Source of the DNA: SIG598 sp045605025
GTDB taxonomy: Bacteria > Bacillota > Clostridia > Oscillospirales > Acutalibacteraceae
Reading direction: 5' to 3'
NCBI GenBank assembly: GCA_045605025.1
Contig: JAZUPE010000013.1
Location: 1-64,000 of the forward strand
Length of the DNA stretch: 64,000 nt
Of this stretch, positions 42,134 through 51,857 are shown in pieces (within the stretch, counting starts at the first letter, position 1; each line of letters starts with the position of its first letter). The notes beneath the pieces were generated by a model. The model had not been told where the DNA came from. It ran no database searches and worked only from the letters and a program-made list of their open reading frames with translations. The position numbers and the translations under genes are program-made.

Positions 42134-45100
42134 TTAACACATCTTACTCTCAAAATCGTTAAGATAATCATTAATTGATAACACCAAATGGTGTACTCTA
42201 TTTTCATGCCATTCACCGTCTATATTAATTTCATCTATAATATTTTGACAGCATAGAGTCGATTTGGGATCCAGACTTGAAAAATATGATTTACCACAAG
42301 TCACTAAATAATCCACAATACGAAATATGACGTCTTTATCTCTAACAGTAATGAGAGCCAAAGAAAGCTTGCATTTTTCATCATCGTTGATGCTTTCTGA
42401 TTTTACTTCTTCCGCTACAGAATCAATAATCTTGTGAATTTTAAGTGAAGAATCGCTTAATGAAAATAGTCCTAACTTATCATCAATATGCGTATACCAA
42501 AGAGTTTGCGTTGCATTTTTGATTTTTTCGGCTAAATCACTATAGCCTTTAAATATACTTCCTATTTGCATGATATAGTTTTCGGATACCTTTTTGCTAT
42601 GAGGCCAAATGAGATTCCAATGACTCATCATACCTTTATCATCATCCGTTATTAATCTATCCATAGTTTTTATGATTATAAGAATTCTATTCAATAATTT
42701 CCAATAATAGTTTGCAGTGGTATCCTTTTCCGTGTTGCTTGCATTAATCGGGTCTTTCTCTAATTCTTCATTAAAAACACGTAGATAATCGCAAAATGAC
42801 ACTTTCAATGTTAATATGCTGATTAAATCAGAAAAGCATTCGTCGAACAAGTATACATATTGGCCATTAAAAGATGCGCGGTATTTATCACGTAAATTAT
42901 GTGAATCGTTAATAAATTTGGGTATACTATAAGAAAATATGTGTTTTGTCTTTTCCTCGATGAAATTCCCTATATTTACTTCAAGAGAAGTCTTTAACCC
43001 TTGTTCTTTTGACTTTTCGTATGATGCCCGGAATTCTTTAATAATAAAGTTAGAAATATAGTTTGATATCATTGCTGATAAAGACTCTCCCCCAACCTCG
43101 GCACATATATTTTCCATAGCGGAGGAAAATGCTTCCATCATATATCTTTTATAATAATGTTTTTTGTCAACTTCAGACTCTTTGTATTTGTCAAATTTAC
43201 CTTGCCTTTCAATTCTGTCTTGTATAAGCATGAAAATTACTTTATCAAGTTCTGGGTCAGATAGTACGGATTCGAAACAATTAACCAAATTACTTTCAAA
43301 AAAATGATATATATCGTCCGTCAAGCCGCAGCCGTTTCTACCGATTTCGAAAACAGACGCAATTGTATCGCTTTTCTTGAGCTCCCAGAATAACATAAGT
43401 TTATAATAACTTGTTATTGCTCTATAGTATCCATTCTTATAATAATAAAATCTATCCTCTCTACGTCGCACTTTGTACAAGCCATGATGACATACTTCAT
43501 GAGCAAGTTGTATCATAGTCGATTTTATCCTGTATAAATTTTCCTCAGGCATTTTGCAGAGCATTATACGATTGTTGTCGAAATCACCGACCACCTCTTC
43601 GACAGTAGTTCTTGTATACAATCCCGGACAAATAATAAATGTATAAGAGTCTTGAATTATTTTGCTAATTCCACGCAAATTGGCTGAATTCCCCAAAAGA
43701 AGCTGAAATGGTGTCTCTTTGGGATACCTATTATAGAACATATGATAATAATTGACTAAATCGTAAATAAATGCAGAATAAAAGGCTCTTAACTTACTAG
43801 GGGCGTAATAAAGATTTACATGAAAGTTCGAAAGCTGAAACGTTCTGATATCTGAACGCATAGCAACAAGATGAGTGGAACTCACTTGGTAAAGGAGCCT
43901 TAATATACTAACATTAAATTCCTCCAACTTTTTAATATCAGTTGTTCCTTCTGGATTCTCATAATAATTATATATATGAACCAATATGGAGAAAAAAGCA
44001 AAATACAACGAGTAATATTCATACGCTCGACTTGGTGATTTCTCCATGGCTTCAAAAGCTTTTTGAAGCTGGTATATAGGTTTTATCAAAGGCGAGAATT
44101 TGCTGTTGCTTTGAATTATCAAAATAACACAAGTAACCATTTGGCGTAACAACATCGAATACCTTGAGATGTTATTGGAAGGTTCATCTCTGTTAGTAAC
44201 ATTCAGCTTTTTTGCTATTTCGCGAGATTGTTCTACATAAAAATCACAATTAATGTCTGAATCAAAACGACAAAAACCAAACTGTGGAGAGAACAAAGGA
44301 GACACTTCGCTATCCGAATCATCATAACCGAATAACTTAATAAATCTTGATAACTCTATGTTATGAGCCATAAACCGCACGTCTTCGTCTCCAATCATAG
44401 AGTAACTAAAGACCTCAGATCCGCCCGCTGCACTACCACTGCATAATTTTGACTTTAAATAGTCTTCTGCGATTAAGACAAAAGCATTTCTTGCCTCACT
44501 TGCACTAACAGTAATTCCTGATTTTTTTATTGTTTGAGATATATCTTCTGGCATGAATACTCCTTTTATGCATACCGAATCTAAATATTCTTCAATTACA
44601 TTATTTTTGATTTCATCCAGACTATTTTCTTTAATATAAGAATTATTTAGCGCAACAACAGTATATGTGCGATATAAGGCTCGCCCATTTTCTCCGCAAC
44701 AAAATGCCGATATAGCATTCATTATATTTTTATAAGCATTGGCTTTGATACATATTACTATATCAAATTTATCTATAGTGGCATATGAGCACAGTTTAAA
44801 ACGAACATTTCCCGAAATCGCAGATTTATCAATATTGTCAGATAATTCTTTTTTAATATTTTTAATCTCTTGCGATAGTGAATCAATTTTCGATAAAGAT
44901 TGCAGAAGCACTACAAAGGTGATCGGATAGTTGACATCCAATGATTCTTTGAAAGAACAAGATTTGGGCCAAAAGTTTTCATCTTCGTCTATTGAAAATC
45001 CGAAAATGTTTTGAAAGGAACAGTCAATACCTTCACATAACTTACTCGTTTGAGCGTTTGTTGTGCTTTGAGCATTCAAAAAAGCAATAAGTTTTTCTTT

Positions 45101-45409
45101 TTCTGCTTCCCGAGAGATCTTAGTCTCCTGATTGCCCATCTGAGATACACTTTTAGTCACTATTTGTTCCGATGTTTTCCATAACTGATAAAAAGGTTCA
45201 TTTTTAGTCCTGCTATCTGATAACTCTACCCTCTGGGTATTAAATCCATCAAAAAAACCTAAAGTGGTATAAGCGACCTCTTTACACAAACGCTTAACAT
45301 CAAAATAATATCGGTTATAAAACGTGAAGGCCCGACACACAACATTAGTCTGATTGGGATTAACAATAGATTTTTTGTTGTTTTTCTTGTTCCTTTTGTC
45401 TTTACACAT
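42134..45409 (-). CDS. Large protein of unknown family with HEVCH metalloprotease-type motif
   Basis: The 1091-residue protein has no signal peptide and is Lys/Asn/Ile/Ser-rich. Residues 630-645 read TMIQLAHEVCHHGLYK: HExxH (His637, Glu638, His641), the zinc site of many peptidases. About 216 residues later FDECFSDLISIL offers Glu857 with Asp861, a plausible ExxxD third-ligand block as in gluzincins. Residues 1-350 match nothing I know; YPITFVVLLQSLSKID and FDIVICIKANAY look like beta-strands of an alpha/beta domain. Residues 410-560 are helical. The ATG follows GGGAG. It lies 39 bases downstream of the membrane-protein gene, in one operon, with base composition far more AT-rich than both flanks. 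Confidence 0.7.
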   Translation of the reverse strand: MCKDKRNKKNNKKSIVNPNQTNVVCRAFTFYNRYYFDVKRLCKEVAYTTLGFFDGFNTQRVELSDSRTKNEPFYQLWKTSEQIVTKSVSQMGNQETKISREAEKEKLIAFLNAQSTTNAQTSKLCEGIDCSFQNIFGFSIDEDENFWPKSCSFKESLDVNYPITFVVLLQSLSKIDSLSQEIKNIKKELSDNIDKSAISGNVRFKLCSYATIDKFDIVICIKANAYKNIMNAISAFCCGENGRALYRTYTVVALNNSYIKENSLDEIKNNVIEEYLDSVCIKGVFMPEDISQTIKKSGITVSASEARNAFVLIAEDYLKSKLCSGSAAGGSEVFSYSMIGDEDVRFMAHNIELSRFIKLFGYDDSDSEVSPLFSPQFGFCRFDSDINCDFYVEQSREIAKKLNVTNRDEPSNNISRYSMLLRQMVTCVILIIQSNSKFSPLIKPIYQLQKAFEAMEKSPSRAYEYYSLYFAFFSILVHIYNYYENPEGTTDIKKLEEFNVSILRLLYQVSSTHLVAMRSDIRTFQLSNFHVNLYYAPSKLRAFYSAFIYDLVNYYHMFYNRYPKETPFQLLLGNSANLRGISKIIQDSYTFIICPGLYTRTTVEEVVGDFDNNRIMLCKMPEENLYRIKSTMIQLAHEVCHHGLYKVRRREDRFYYYKNGYYRAITSYYKLMLFWELKKSDTIASVFEIGRNGCGLTDDIYHFFESNLVNCFESVLSDPELDKVIFMLIQDRIERQGKFDKYKESEVDKKHYYKRYMMEAFSSAMENICAEVGGESLSAMISNYISNFIIKEFRASYEKSKEQGLKTSLEVNIGNFIEEKTKHIFSYSIPKFINDSHNLRDKYRASFNGQYVYLFDECFSDLISILTLKVSFCDYLRVFNEELEKDPINASNTEKDTTANYYWKLLNRILIIIKTMDRLITDDDKGMMSHWNLIWPHSKKVSENYIMQIGSIFKGYSDLAEKIKNATQTLWYTHIDDKLGLFSLSDSSLKIHKIIDSVAEEVKSESINDDEKCKLSLALITVRDKDVIFRIVDYLVTCGKSYFSSLDPKSTLCCQNIIDEINIDGEWHENRVHHLVLSINDYLNDFESKMC

Positions 45410-45448
45410 TTAGCTATCTCCCTCGACTGATTTGAAATGAATTTTGTT

Positions 45449-47224
45449 CTACTGAAGTAAGTTAACTGAATACAAGAAGTATTTCAGGTCATTACAAGTT
45501 AAGTTAGATTCAATAGTACCATTGAAATTTTCGTGCTTTAGAATATAACCATACAAGTCAAGCATTTTTGAAGTTTTTCCATAAACAGAGACAAGGTCAG
45601 CTTTTAACCCAGGAAACGCGCTTGCTGATTTATTTGAAATCAACCACCAAAAAATAGCCGGCTTTATTTTCGGCAGAAGCTTATCCAAAGACTCGTAGTG
45701 AAAAAGTGATTCATCTTTTTTTTCTCCGATTCTGGTTTCAAATGTCGAAGTCGAAGACGGAGCAATAACGCGCGTTGGAACCGAAGACATTAGGTTGAAC
45801 AAAACACTAACACCTGAAACGTATTCCTTCTTGAGTTTTCCCGTATTATCCTCCACTTTTTTATAATAATTGTGGCATCTAATGCTATCCTCGTTCCATA
45901 ATATCACTATAGAGGCAATACCACGAATATATTCACGCCATTTCCCATAATCCTCAGAACGAAAAAGGCTTTCTTTTTTATGGTTTCCATGAAACGATAT
46001 TAAGTAATAACGCAAATTCTCTAAAGTGTGTGAAACAACGCTCATAGAACATCCCCCTTCAAGGGAACCAATGAGAAGGCCGGCTACCGAATAAAGCAAT
46101 ATATCAAAGTAACGTATTTGTTGTTCCTCAGCATTTGCTGCTTTTGCCATATTTTTATTCCATACCGAATTAAGACTATCAACAACCATAAATACAGCGT
46201 TTTCCAAAAAAGAATAAATCGAATCCTTATCATCCGTTTCTTCTTTTTTAGAAAGAGCATAAGTAAATAAGCAGTAGAACAGCAAGTAAAAAGGATAAAA
46301 AATGGCAGAAACATCATACTCTTTCAAGAACTTATACATAGAAAGTTTTGTGGCTTTTGAAACAGATACACAAACTTGTTTTTTCCGTGATGCGGAATAT
46401 TCAATGGCGTGTTTTACTACTCCCAAAATAAGTTGCTTTGATTCTGCTTGTTCCGTAACAGTAGAAGTTGCAAACGGAGAACATATTGTATTTGCAAGAA
46501 CCGCAAAATTCTCTACTCGTGTACCCCTTAACCAATTGATTGCACGATATTTCATACTGCTGTTATCGCCGTATTCCAGCAGTTGTTTAGTCGAATCTAC
46601 TATAGATGGCAATATATTGAGGGAAAAAGAATAAATCGTTGCCTGCTTTCCAGCCGAGTAACATAGACACAATTGCAACTGAACTGCAACCAAAAAAGTA
46701 ATAAAAACAAACGCAAGAAGTAAGATTATCTTGCATCTAAGAATTAACGCAATTATGATTATAAATTGACCAGCAAAAAAATAAAGCTTATTTGTATGTA
46801 GAAAACCTCTATCACTCACGCAATTAATTGTTTCCTTTTTTACCCCAGCAATACTTTTACCATCAAAAACAAAACTAGTTATTGTATTTGTCATGGTTAG
46901 CACAGTAAATGTAGATGATAATATTGTGCTTCTAACTTCCCACAATGCTTCGGCGCACAAGGCAAGTTTTACCATAATTATATTATAGCAATTCAATAAG
47001 GGAGAATATAAAGGAGATAAAATAGAAGATAAAAAATTCAGAACAGAAACATTTGCAGTTTTAGTCTCACCAAATAGTGACAGGAAAACAAATAGAATAA
47101 TCAATAGAAGAAACAGTAACATATAAATAATTCGTCGCCTAATTACAAACCAAAGCGCAGAATACCACACACTAACTCGAGTTTGTACTATATCATTCTT
47201 AACAAAATACCGATGTTTGTTCAC
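45449..47224 (-). CDS. Polytopic membrane protein of unknown family (cargo operon gene 1)
   Basis: The 591-residue protein starts at GTG after AGAGG. Hydrophobic segments lie at about 25-50, 68-92, 100-120, 147-190 (two helices), 332-353 and 400-420, so six or seven membrane passes are likely. Between the groups is a cytosolic domain of about 140 residues, and the last 170 residues are soluble. I find no catalytic motif. The pairing of a membrane protein with a putative cytosolic protease suggests sensor/effector roles, as in abortive-infection systems, but that is inference. Confidence 0.65.
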   Translation of the reverse strand: MNKHRYFVKNDIVQTRVSVWYSALWFVIRRRIIYMLLFLLLIILFVFLSLFGETKTANVSVLNFLSSILSPLYSPLLNCYNIIMVKLALCAEALWEVRSTILSSTFTVLTMTNTITSFVFDGKSIAGVKKETINCVSDRGFLHTNKLYFFAGQFIIIIALILRCKIILLLAFVFITFLVAVQLQLCLCYSAGKQATIYSFSLNILPSIVDSTKQLLEYGDNSSMKYRAINWLRGTRVENFAVLANTICSPFATSTVTEQAESKQLILGVVKHAIEYSASRKKQVCVSVSKATKLSMYKFLKEYDVSAIFYPFYLLFYCLFTYALSKKEETDDKDSIYSFLENAVFMVVDSLNSVWNKNMAKAANAEEQQIRYFDILLYSVAGLLIGSLEGGCSMSVVSHTLENLRYYLISFHGNHKKESLFRSEDYGKWREYIRGIASIVILWNEDSIRCHNYYKKVEDNTGKLKKEYVSGVSVLFNLMSSVPTRVIAPSSTSTFETRIGEKKDESLFHYESLDKLLPKIKPAIFWWLISNKSASAFPGLKADLVSVYGKTSKMLDLYGYILKHENFNGTIESNLTCNDLKYFLYSVNLLQ

Positions 47225-47265
47225 TACTTCAACCTCTTCGCCGATTTTTTTAGGATTTTTGCAAA

Positions 47266-47306
47266 ATTATACCGCAAGCCACTATCTATGTGAAATACAC
47301 AGATAG
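47266..47306 (-). promoter_or_regulatory. Promoter and operator-like repeat of the cargo operon
   Basis: On the minus strand TTCACA (47289-47294), 17 bases, TATAAT (47266-47271). The inverted repeat CTATCT-AT-GTG / CAC-AGATAG (47282-47306) covers the -35 box. From 47307 to about 47600 the DNA is AT-rich and I see nothing else. Confidence 0.65.
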
Positions 47307-47639
47307 CAAATTAAATTATCGCCCTAATTTTAAATTAACATATTTAACAACCGACCAATGTTGAACGATATTAAAATGTATTCTAGACATCATGTTGAAA
47401 TCAAGTCATAGAAAAAATGTTAAAAAAATAAAGCTAAATTACTCAATATTTATATACACTACAAAAAAGGAGAAAATGTGACATACGATTTGCTTTTTTA
47501 TAAAAATATGTAGCTTTATGAGAATAGAAAATCATTATAAAATGCTAATTCTTAAACCTACTCTCTATGGATTTGCTTTTATCTCTTGCATTGTGTTAAG
47601 AAGAATTTTCCAACCAGTTGTAACTCTAGGCGATGCGTT

Positions 47640-47770
47640 ATCTTCCAATAAGGAGAGATCCCCCAAAGACTGCTGGCTTTTTCCATGTTAAATCAAACCA
47701 AAGGAAATATGATCTATGTGCTTTTTCAGACAGTACGTCTACATCCTTGACAAGAGTCTGCTTGACAGAT
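47640..47770 (+). pseudogene. Partial copy B of the leader and 5' end of the 48305 gene
   Basis: It contains AGACTGC-GGC-TTTTT, then AAATCAAACCAAAGGAAATATGA, then CTATGTGCTTTTTCAGACAG, parallel to the intact leader at 48255-48325. The reading frame ends after about 18 codons. It is better preserved than copy A and lies just right of the cargo. Confidence 0.65.
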
Positions 47771-47872
47771 AGAATTTATGATATAAGAGTAACACGAGAA
47801 AGCAACGGTTACGAATTGGATGTCTTCGCAACATCTTATACTCGTATAAATAACAAAAATAGAGGTGATATT

Positions 47873-48133
47873 GTGAGCAAAGAAAAACGACTGAATAGCA
47901 CTCCAAATACAGCTGGAGATTCGAAAAAAACTATGCCTAAATCCTCGGCGGTTGTAATGCTGCTTTTCTTGGCTGCGGTGTTCATTTTTTTCATCTGCCT
48001 TACTCTCTCCAGATGCGGCGTTATCCCTCCGCTTATAGAAACACCTGAGCTGCCGGAAATAGGTGAATTTGGTGCGAATCCTGCGCCAGTAGTTCCTGAA
48101 GATTTTCAGGAACTACTGGACGGCATGGAATAA
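47873..48133 (+). CDS. Small single-pass membrane protein
   Basis: A GTG start follows AGAGGTG and gives 86 residues: a charged cytosolic start (SKEKRLNSTPN), one membrane helix (about 31-51, VVMLLFLAAVFIFFICLTL), and a Pro/Glu-rich outer tail. A longer open frame to 47633 only reads through copy B. Function unknown. Confidence 0.55.
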   Translation: MSKEKRLNSTPNTAGDSKKTMPKSSAVVMLLFLAAVFIFFICLTLSRCGVIPPLIETPELPEIGEFGANPAPVVPEDFQELLDGME

Positions 48134-48221
48134 CTTCCGTTTCTCTACACTCATTAATTCATGAAGCAATAAATCTAACACCTAAAATCAATAACTGAAT
48201 ACAATTGAATATCATAAGCGA

Positions 48222-48275
48222 AGCCCGCAGTTTACTCAAGGAGAAATCCTTCAATAGACTGCGGGCTTTTTCTAT
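48222..48275 (+). terminator. Terminator in the leader of the 48305 gene
   Basis: The stem AGCCCGCAGT / ACTGCGGGCT with a long loop is followed by TTTTCTATTTT. It ends the upstream small gene, and its remnants occur in copies A and B. Confidence 0.8.
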
Positions 48276-48304
48276 TTTAAACCAAACCAAAGGAGGTATG
48301 ACCT

Positions 48305-48838
48305 ATGTACTTTTTAGATAGTCCGTCCACCAGACCTCGCTTCCCCTGCCAGCCCGATCCGCCGACCACATGGGACGCTATGATTCTCTCCGTGTTGAGT
48401 GATCTCGATAACGACAGCTTCCGATACCGGCTCAACCGGATGATCATGAGAGGAAAGCAATCCGGGATATACTTTGCCAACGAAACTCATTACCGGATAT
48501 TCTACCGTGGCTCAAAACAGCTCCGGCAGGATCGACCGTATTTGCTTTCGGTGGTGTACCTCCTGTCATCATGCAAGAAGCTATGGTCGAAGGTCTGCAG
48601 TGAGAAGCTGCCAAGCGAGATCATATTTGATGACAGGTCGATTGGCAAGGTCACCGCAAACGACTACACCATCTACTCATTCGCCAAAGATCTGCACACC
48701 GGCTCACGGCATATATCGGTCACAGATATGGCCGATATCCTCCTCATCCCCGACAAGCAGTTCGCTCTGATCTGCAATGCCATCACCATACACAGCTTTG
48801 GCACAGTGGCTCTTGACTTCTTGCCTGACAAAGCATAA
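48305..48838 (+). CDS. ICE-associated protein, possibly DUF6075-like
   Basis: The 177-residue protein follows AAAGGAGGTATG. The middle (HYRIFYRGSKQLRQDRPYLLSVVYLLSSCKKLW) and the end (HISVTDMADILLIPDKQFALICNAITIHSFGTVALD) resemble small accessory proteins common on Firmicutes conjugative elements, perhaps DUF6075. It is the intact version of the sequence whose 5' part is duplicated at 41085 and 47640. Function unknown. Confidence 0.5.
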   Translation: MYFLDSPSTRPRFPCQPDPPTTWDAMILSVLSDLDNDSFRYRLNRMIMRGKQSGIYFANETHYRIFYRGSKQLRQDRPYLLSVVYLLSSCKKLWSKVCSEKLPSEIIFDDRSIGKVTANDYTIYSFAKDLHTGSRHISVTDMADILLIPDKQFALICNAITIHSFGTVALDFLPDKA

Positions 48839-48942
48839 GCGGGCATCCAATATCAACGCCGAATTATTGTGCATTGTTGGTATAGATATAAGCGAACCGA
48901 GATGATATTGTTTTGAACTAAAATACGCAGGAGGTGATCACC

Positions 48943-49227
48943 ATGCAATCAGAAACCATCAGGCAGCTTTTCAACGGCACTCTCGCAGCAAGCGAACTGC
49001 CTTTGCCGGACACCTTTGAAAACGCTTCGCTCAACACTGAAATAACCGAACGGCTCAACGCCCTGCTTAATCGTCTCAGCGATGAGGACAAAGCATCCCT
49101 CGGAGAGCTGATGAGCATTAAGAACCTTATGATGCAGAGATATTCCGAGCAGGCGTTTGTTACCGGCTACAGGATTGCAACGAGTCTTCTGTTCGAGGGA
49201 CTTGCCGGATCGGAACAAATCGAATAG
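48943..49227 (+). CDS. DUF6809-like ICE protein
   Basis: The 94-residue helical protein starts at the ATG at 48943 after AGGAGGT. LFNGTLAASELPLPDTF and ERLNALLNRLSDEDKASLGELM, ending in YRIATSLLFEGL, fit DUF6809 proteins, which are frequent in integrative elements. Function unknown. Confidence 0.6.
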   Translation: MQSETIRQLFNGTLAASELPLPDTFENASLNTEITERLNALLNRLSDEDKASLGELMSIKNLMMQRYSEQAFVTGYRIATSLLFEGLAGSEQIE

Positions 49228-49246
49228 TAAAACAACTCAGCCGCTA

Positions 49247-49287
49247 TGCCGCATGAAGCCCAACCGTTTCGTGCGGCAATTTTTATA
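49247..49287 (+). terminator. Hairpin terminator
   Basis: Arms TGCCGCA / TGCGGCA are followed by ATTTTTAT. Confidence 0.6.
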
Positions 49288-49307
49288 ACCGAAAGGAGAA
49301 ATTCACC

Positions 49308-49619
49308 ATGAACGAATTCGAAAGAATGCGCCGTGCTGCAGAGACAAACCGGAGGCTTTATCCTCCCGGCACCCGAATCCAGCTCATCCACATGAACGAT
49401 CCCTATGCACCCGTAGAGCCGCTAACGACCGGTACCGTTATCGATGTTGATGATGCCGGAAGCCTTCTCATGAAATGGGATAACGGCAGAACGCTTTCGG
49501 TCATTCCCGGAGAGGATACCTTCCGCAAGATCGCACAGGAGGCAGCTCAGTCTGCTGCAGAGCCCTCCGAAAGCGAAGCGGAGGAATCGGTCGAAGAATC
49601 CACAACAATGAATATGTAA
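49308..49619 (+). CDS. DUF4314 protein
   Basis: The 103-residue protein has the DUF4314 core (YPPGTRIQLIHMNDPYAPVEPLTTGTVIDVDDAGSLLMKWDNGRTLSVIPGEDTF), a small SH3-like beta-barrel found almost only on mobile elements. The C-terminal 25 residues are acidic. It has a strong GAAAGGAG site. Confidence 0.82.
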   Translation: MNEFERMRRAAETNRRLYPPGTRIQLIHMNDPYAPVEPLTTGTVIDVDDAGSLLMKWDNGRTLSVIPGEDTFRKIAQEAAQSAAEPSESEAEESVEESTTMNM

Positions 49620-49632
49620 GGAGTAAGCATCA

Positions 49633-51261
49633 ATGATAACCATTTCCATTTATACTCACAACCGCCACATCCCGGAAAACCCGTTCAACTCTGACATAAA
49701 CCTCCCTGCCGAAGCCATCCTCATCGAGGACGCTTTGAGCCGTGCAAGGTACAAGGACGACGATCAGAGCATCATCGCTGTATCTCAGTGCAGAGCCATC
49801 CCCGAACTGGAGGGCATGAACATTTCCTTTTCCCGCATCGATGAGCTGAACTTTCTCGCCGGTCGGCTGAACGCTCTTTCTGAATCCCAGCGCTCGGCCT
49901 TTGGTGCGATCCTCGCACGCGATGAATTCAAAGACGGAGCCACCCTCCGCGACCTCATCAACATAAGCTACGGCTTGGGCGAGATCCCCGTCTGGCCTGT
50001 GGGCAGCGATGAGGAATACGGTCGGATGATCGTTGAAAACAATATGCTTGAGGCTCTCAATGACGTTCCCGAATCTGCCCTCGGATATCTTGACTATGCC
50101 AAGATCGGAGAATCCATGCGCACCGCAGAGGGCGGTGTGTTCGGAAACGGTGTGTATGTCATTACCTCCCTCTTTGATATGCCAGATATCTATGACGGTG
50201 TCAATCTTCCCGAAGAAGCTCATGACACGACCGTATTCCGGCTGTGCTATCCCGACCGGGAGGACGATGAGGAATCTATTCTGACGCTCCCCTGCGATGC
50301 GCAGATGCTCAATGATCTCGACGGTGAGCTGGACATCGTGAGTGCCTTCCCCTGCGTAGATCCGGGCGACTTTGATGATCCTTTCACTCTGGAGGATCTC
50401 AATTCTCTGGCAGAGCGCATCCGGGAACTTTCGGAGGATGACCGCATCAAGCTCCGTGCGGTGTGTACGGCTAATGCGCCTCATAGCTGTGAGGATGTTC
50501 TCGACAGCATCGCATCGCTGGACGAATATCAGCTTGACACCAGCATATCCTACGCAGACGATTATGCAAAGGTTTACCTCGCCGAAAATCTGCCGGAGGG
50601 CTTTGACACCGGTCTGCTCAACGGTCTTGGGCTTTATGCTTTCGGCTCACGGCTCATGGAACGCCTGAACGTGACCTCCACACCTTATGGTTTCCTGTCT
50701 GCAAAGGGCGGTCAGCTCACCGAGGTGGTCAGAGCCGAGGTCATCGCAGCCGAAGATCAGGATGCAGCAGTTAAACTTTCCGATGACGAGGCAGAAGAAA
50801 GAGAAGATATGAAGGCATCCGAGCCGGAGGAATCCGTCGAACAGGAACCGCCCTCGGAGCCGGAGCAGAACGCTGACAGCGGCAGCGGCGACACCGGAAC
50901 CGAACAGGATCTGACCTCCGAACGGCTCGATGCTGTTGAGGTATTCGGTCAGACCGTGCTCTTCTCCAACGCCAGAATCCTCGAATCCCAGCTTCCGGAC
51001 GGTCTTTACAAATACGATCTCCGTGAGGGTGATGAGATGCCCTTTGCCAGTATGGAAAAGGTTATCGGCGTAAATCACGCCGGATCGCTCATTTCCTCTC
51101 AGCCCTTCGATTTTGCCGATGAGAGCTGCATCCCCTTTGACGAGGACTCTTCACCCAATTTCCTCGGCTACAGCATGAGTCTCGAGGAATATATGAACGC
51201 TTCCTTTGAGCAGTCCGATGAACAGACCGAAAGCCTTGATGACGGAGGGATCTCGATGTGA
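49633..51261 (+). CDS. Antirestriction protein ArdA-like with LPD28 domain
   Basis: The 542-residue acidic protein carries two ArdA-like units. The first (about 1-180) has ELNFLAGRLNALSESQRSAF, DLINISYGLGEIPVWPVGSDEEYGR and GYLDYAKIGESMRTAEGGVF. The second (about 240-370) repeats the layout (EDLNSLAERIRELSEDDR, LDTSISYADDYAKVYL). ArdA proteins mimic DNA and block type I restriction enzymes during conjugation. After a Glu-rich linker, residues 435-530 are an LPD28-type domain (DAVEVFGQTVLFSNARI, GLYKYDLREGDE, NFLGYSMSLEEYM). Confidence 0.8.
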   Translation: MITISIYTHNRHIPENPFNSDINLPAEAILIEDALSRARYKDDDQSIIAVSQCRAIPELEGMNISFSRIDELNFLAGRLNALSESQRSAFGAILARDEFKDGATLRDLINISYGLGEIPVWPVGSDEEYGRMIVENNMLEALNDVPESALGYLDYAKIGESMRTAEGGVFGNGVYVITSLFDMPDIYDGVNLPEEAHDTTVFRLCYPDREDDEESILTLPCDAQMLNDLDGELDIVSAFPCVDPGDFDDPFTLEDLNSLAERIRELSEDDRIKLRAVCTANAPHSCEDVLDSIASLDEYQLDTSISYADDYAKVYLAENLPEGFDTGLLNGLGLYAFGSRLMERLNVTSTPYGFLSAKGGQLTEVVRAEVIAAEDQDAAVKLSDDEAEEREDMKASEPEESVEQEPPSEPEQNADSGSGDTGTEQDLTSERLDAVEVFGQTVLFSNARILESQLPDGLYKYDLREGDEMPFASMEKVIGVNHAGSLISSQPFDFADESCIPFDEDSSPNFLGYSMSLEEYMNASFEQSDEQTESLDDGGISM

Positions 51262-51848
51262 TTAAGGAAATATCAGCCGAGGCTCTTCGTTCAATGAAAG
51301 GCAGCGAGGGACTTGTCATTCAAGGCTGCGGAGGCGACCTTAATGAATGGGTCGACGGCATCAATGACCTGCTTTCCAAAGCAGGGATACTGCCAGACGG
51401 CGAAAAATTCACCGATGTGTCGCACTTTTCCCATGACGGCGTGACCTGTCTGCTGTTCAAGTTTTCCGATAACCTGAAGCAGCTTGATGTGGGCAAGCTG
51501 GCAATGTGGCGTCTGCAGACCTATGACGCATTCTGCGGCACATGGCTTTCCGATTATGTCCCTAACCGCCTCGGAGGGTTCTTAAGCCCTTCCGGAGCAG
51601 AAAGAAAAAAGCCCGATTGTGAACTCATCGGTCAGGACGGCAACATCTTCAATCTCGTCGGGATAGCGGCTCGAACGCTGAGTCGCTGCGGGATGACTGA
51701 TGAAGCCAAAGAGATGTCCTCCAGAGTTTTTGCATCGGGAAGCTACGATGACGCTCTGTGCATCATCAGCGAATACGTAAACATTGTCGGCACGGACGAG
51801 AGCTCCGACGAGGACTTCGACGAAGCTCTTGACCCCATGACGATGTAA
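51258..51848 (+). CDS. ICE-associated hypothetical protein
   Basis: The 196-residue protein starts at a GTG overlapping the ArdA stop by 4 bases. Its C-terminal third (CELIGQDGNIFNLVGIAARTLSRCGM, then SYDDALCIISEYVNIVG) is a small domain often seen beside ArdA and LPD proteins on these elements. The N-terminal part is unassigned. Confidence 0.6.
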   Translation: MIKEISAEALRSMKGSEGLVIQGCGGDLNEWVDGINDLLSKAGILPDGEKFTDVSHFSHDGVTCLLFKFSDNLKQLDVGKLAMWRLQTYDAFCGTWLSDYVPNRLGGFLSPSGAERKKPDCELIGQDGNIFNLVGIAARTLSRCGMTDEAKEMSSRVFASGSYDDALCIISEYVNIVGTDESSDEDFDEALDPMTM

Positions 51849-51857
51849 TAAAAATCA

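Noticed and set aside
41085..48840. Insertion sequence or transposon bounded by the repeated segments
   Set aside because: No transposase and no terminal inverted repeats; the copies are direct and coding-derived.
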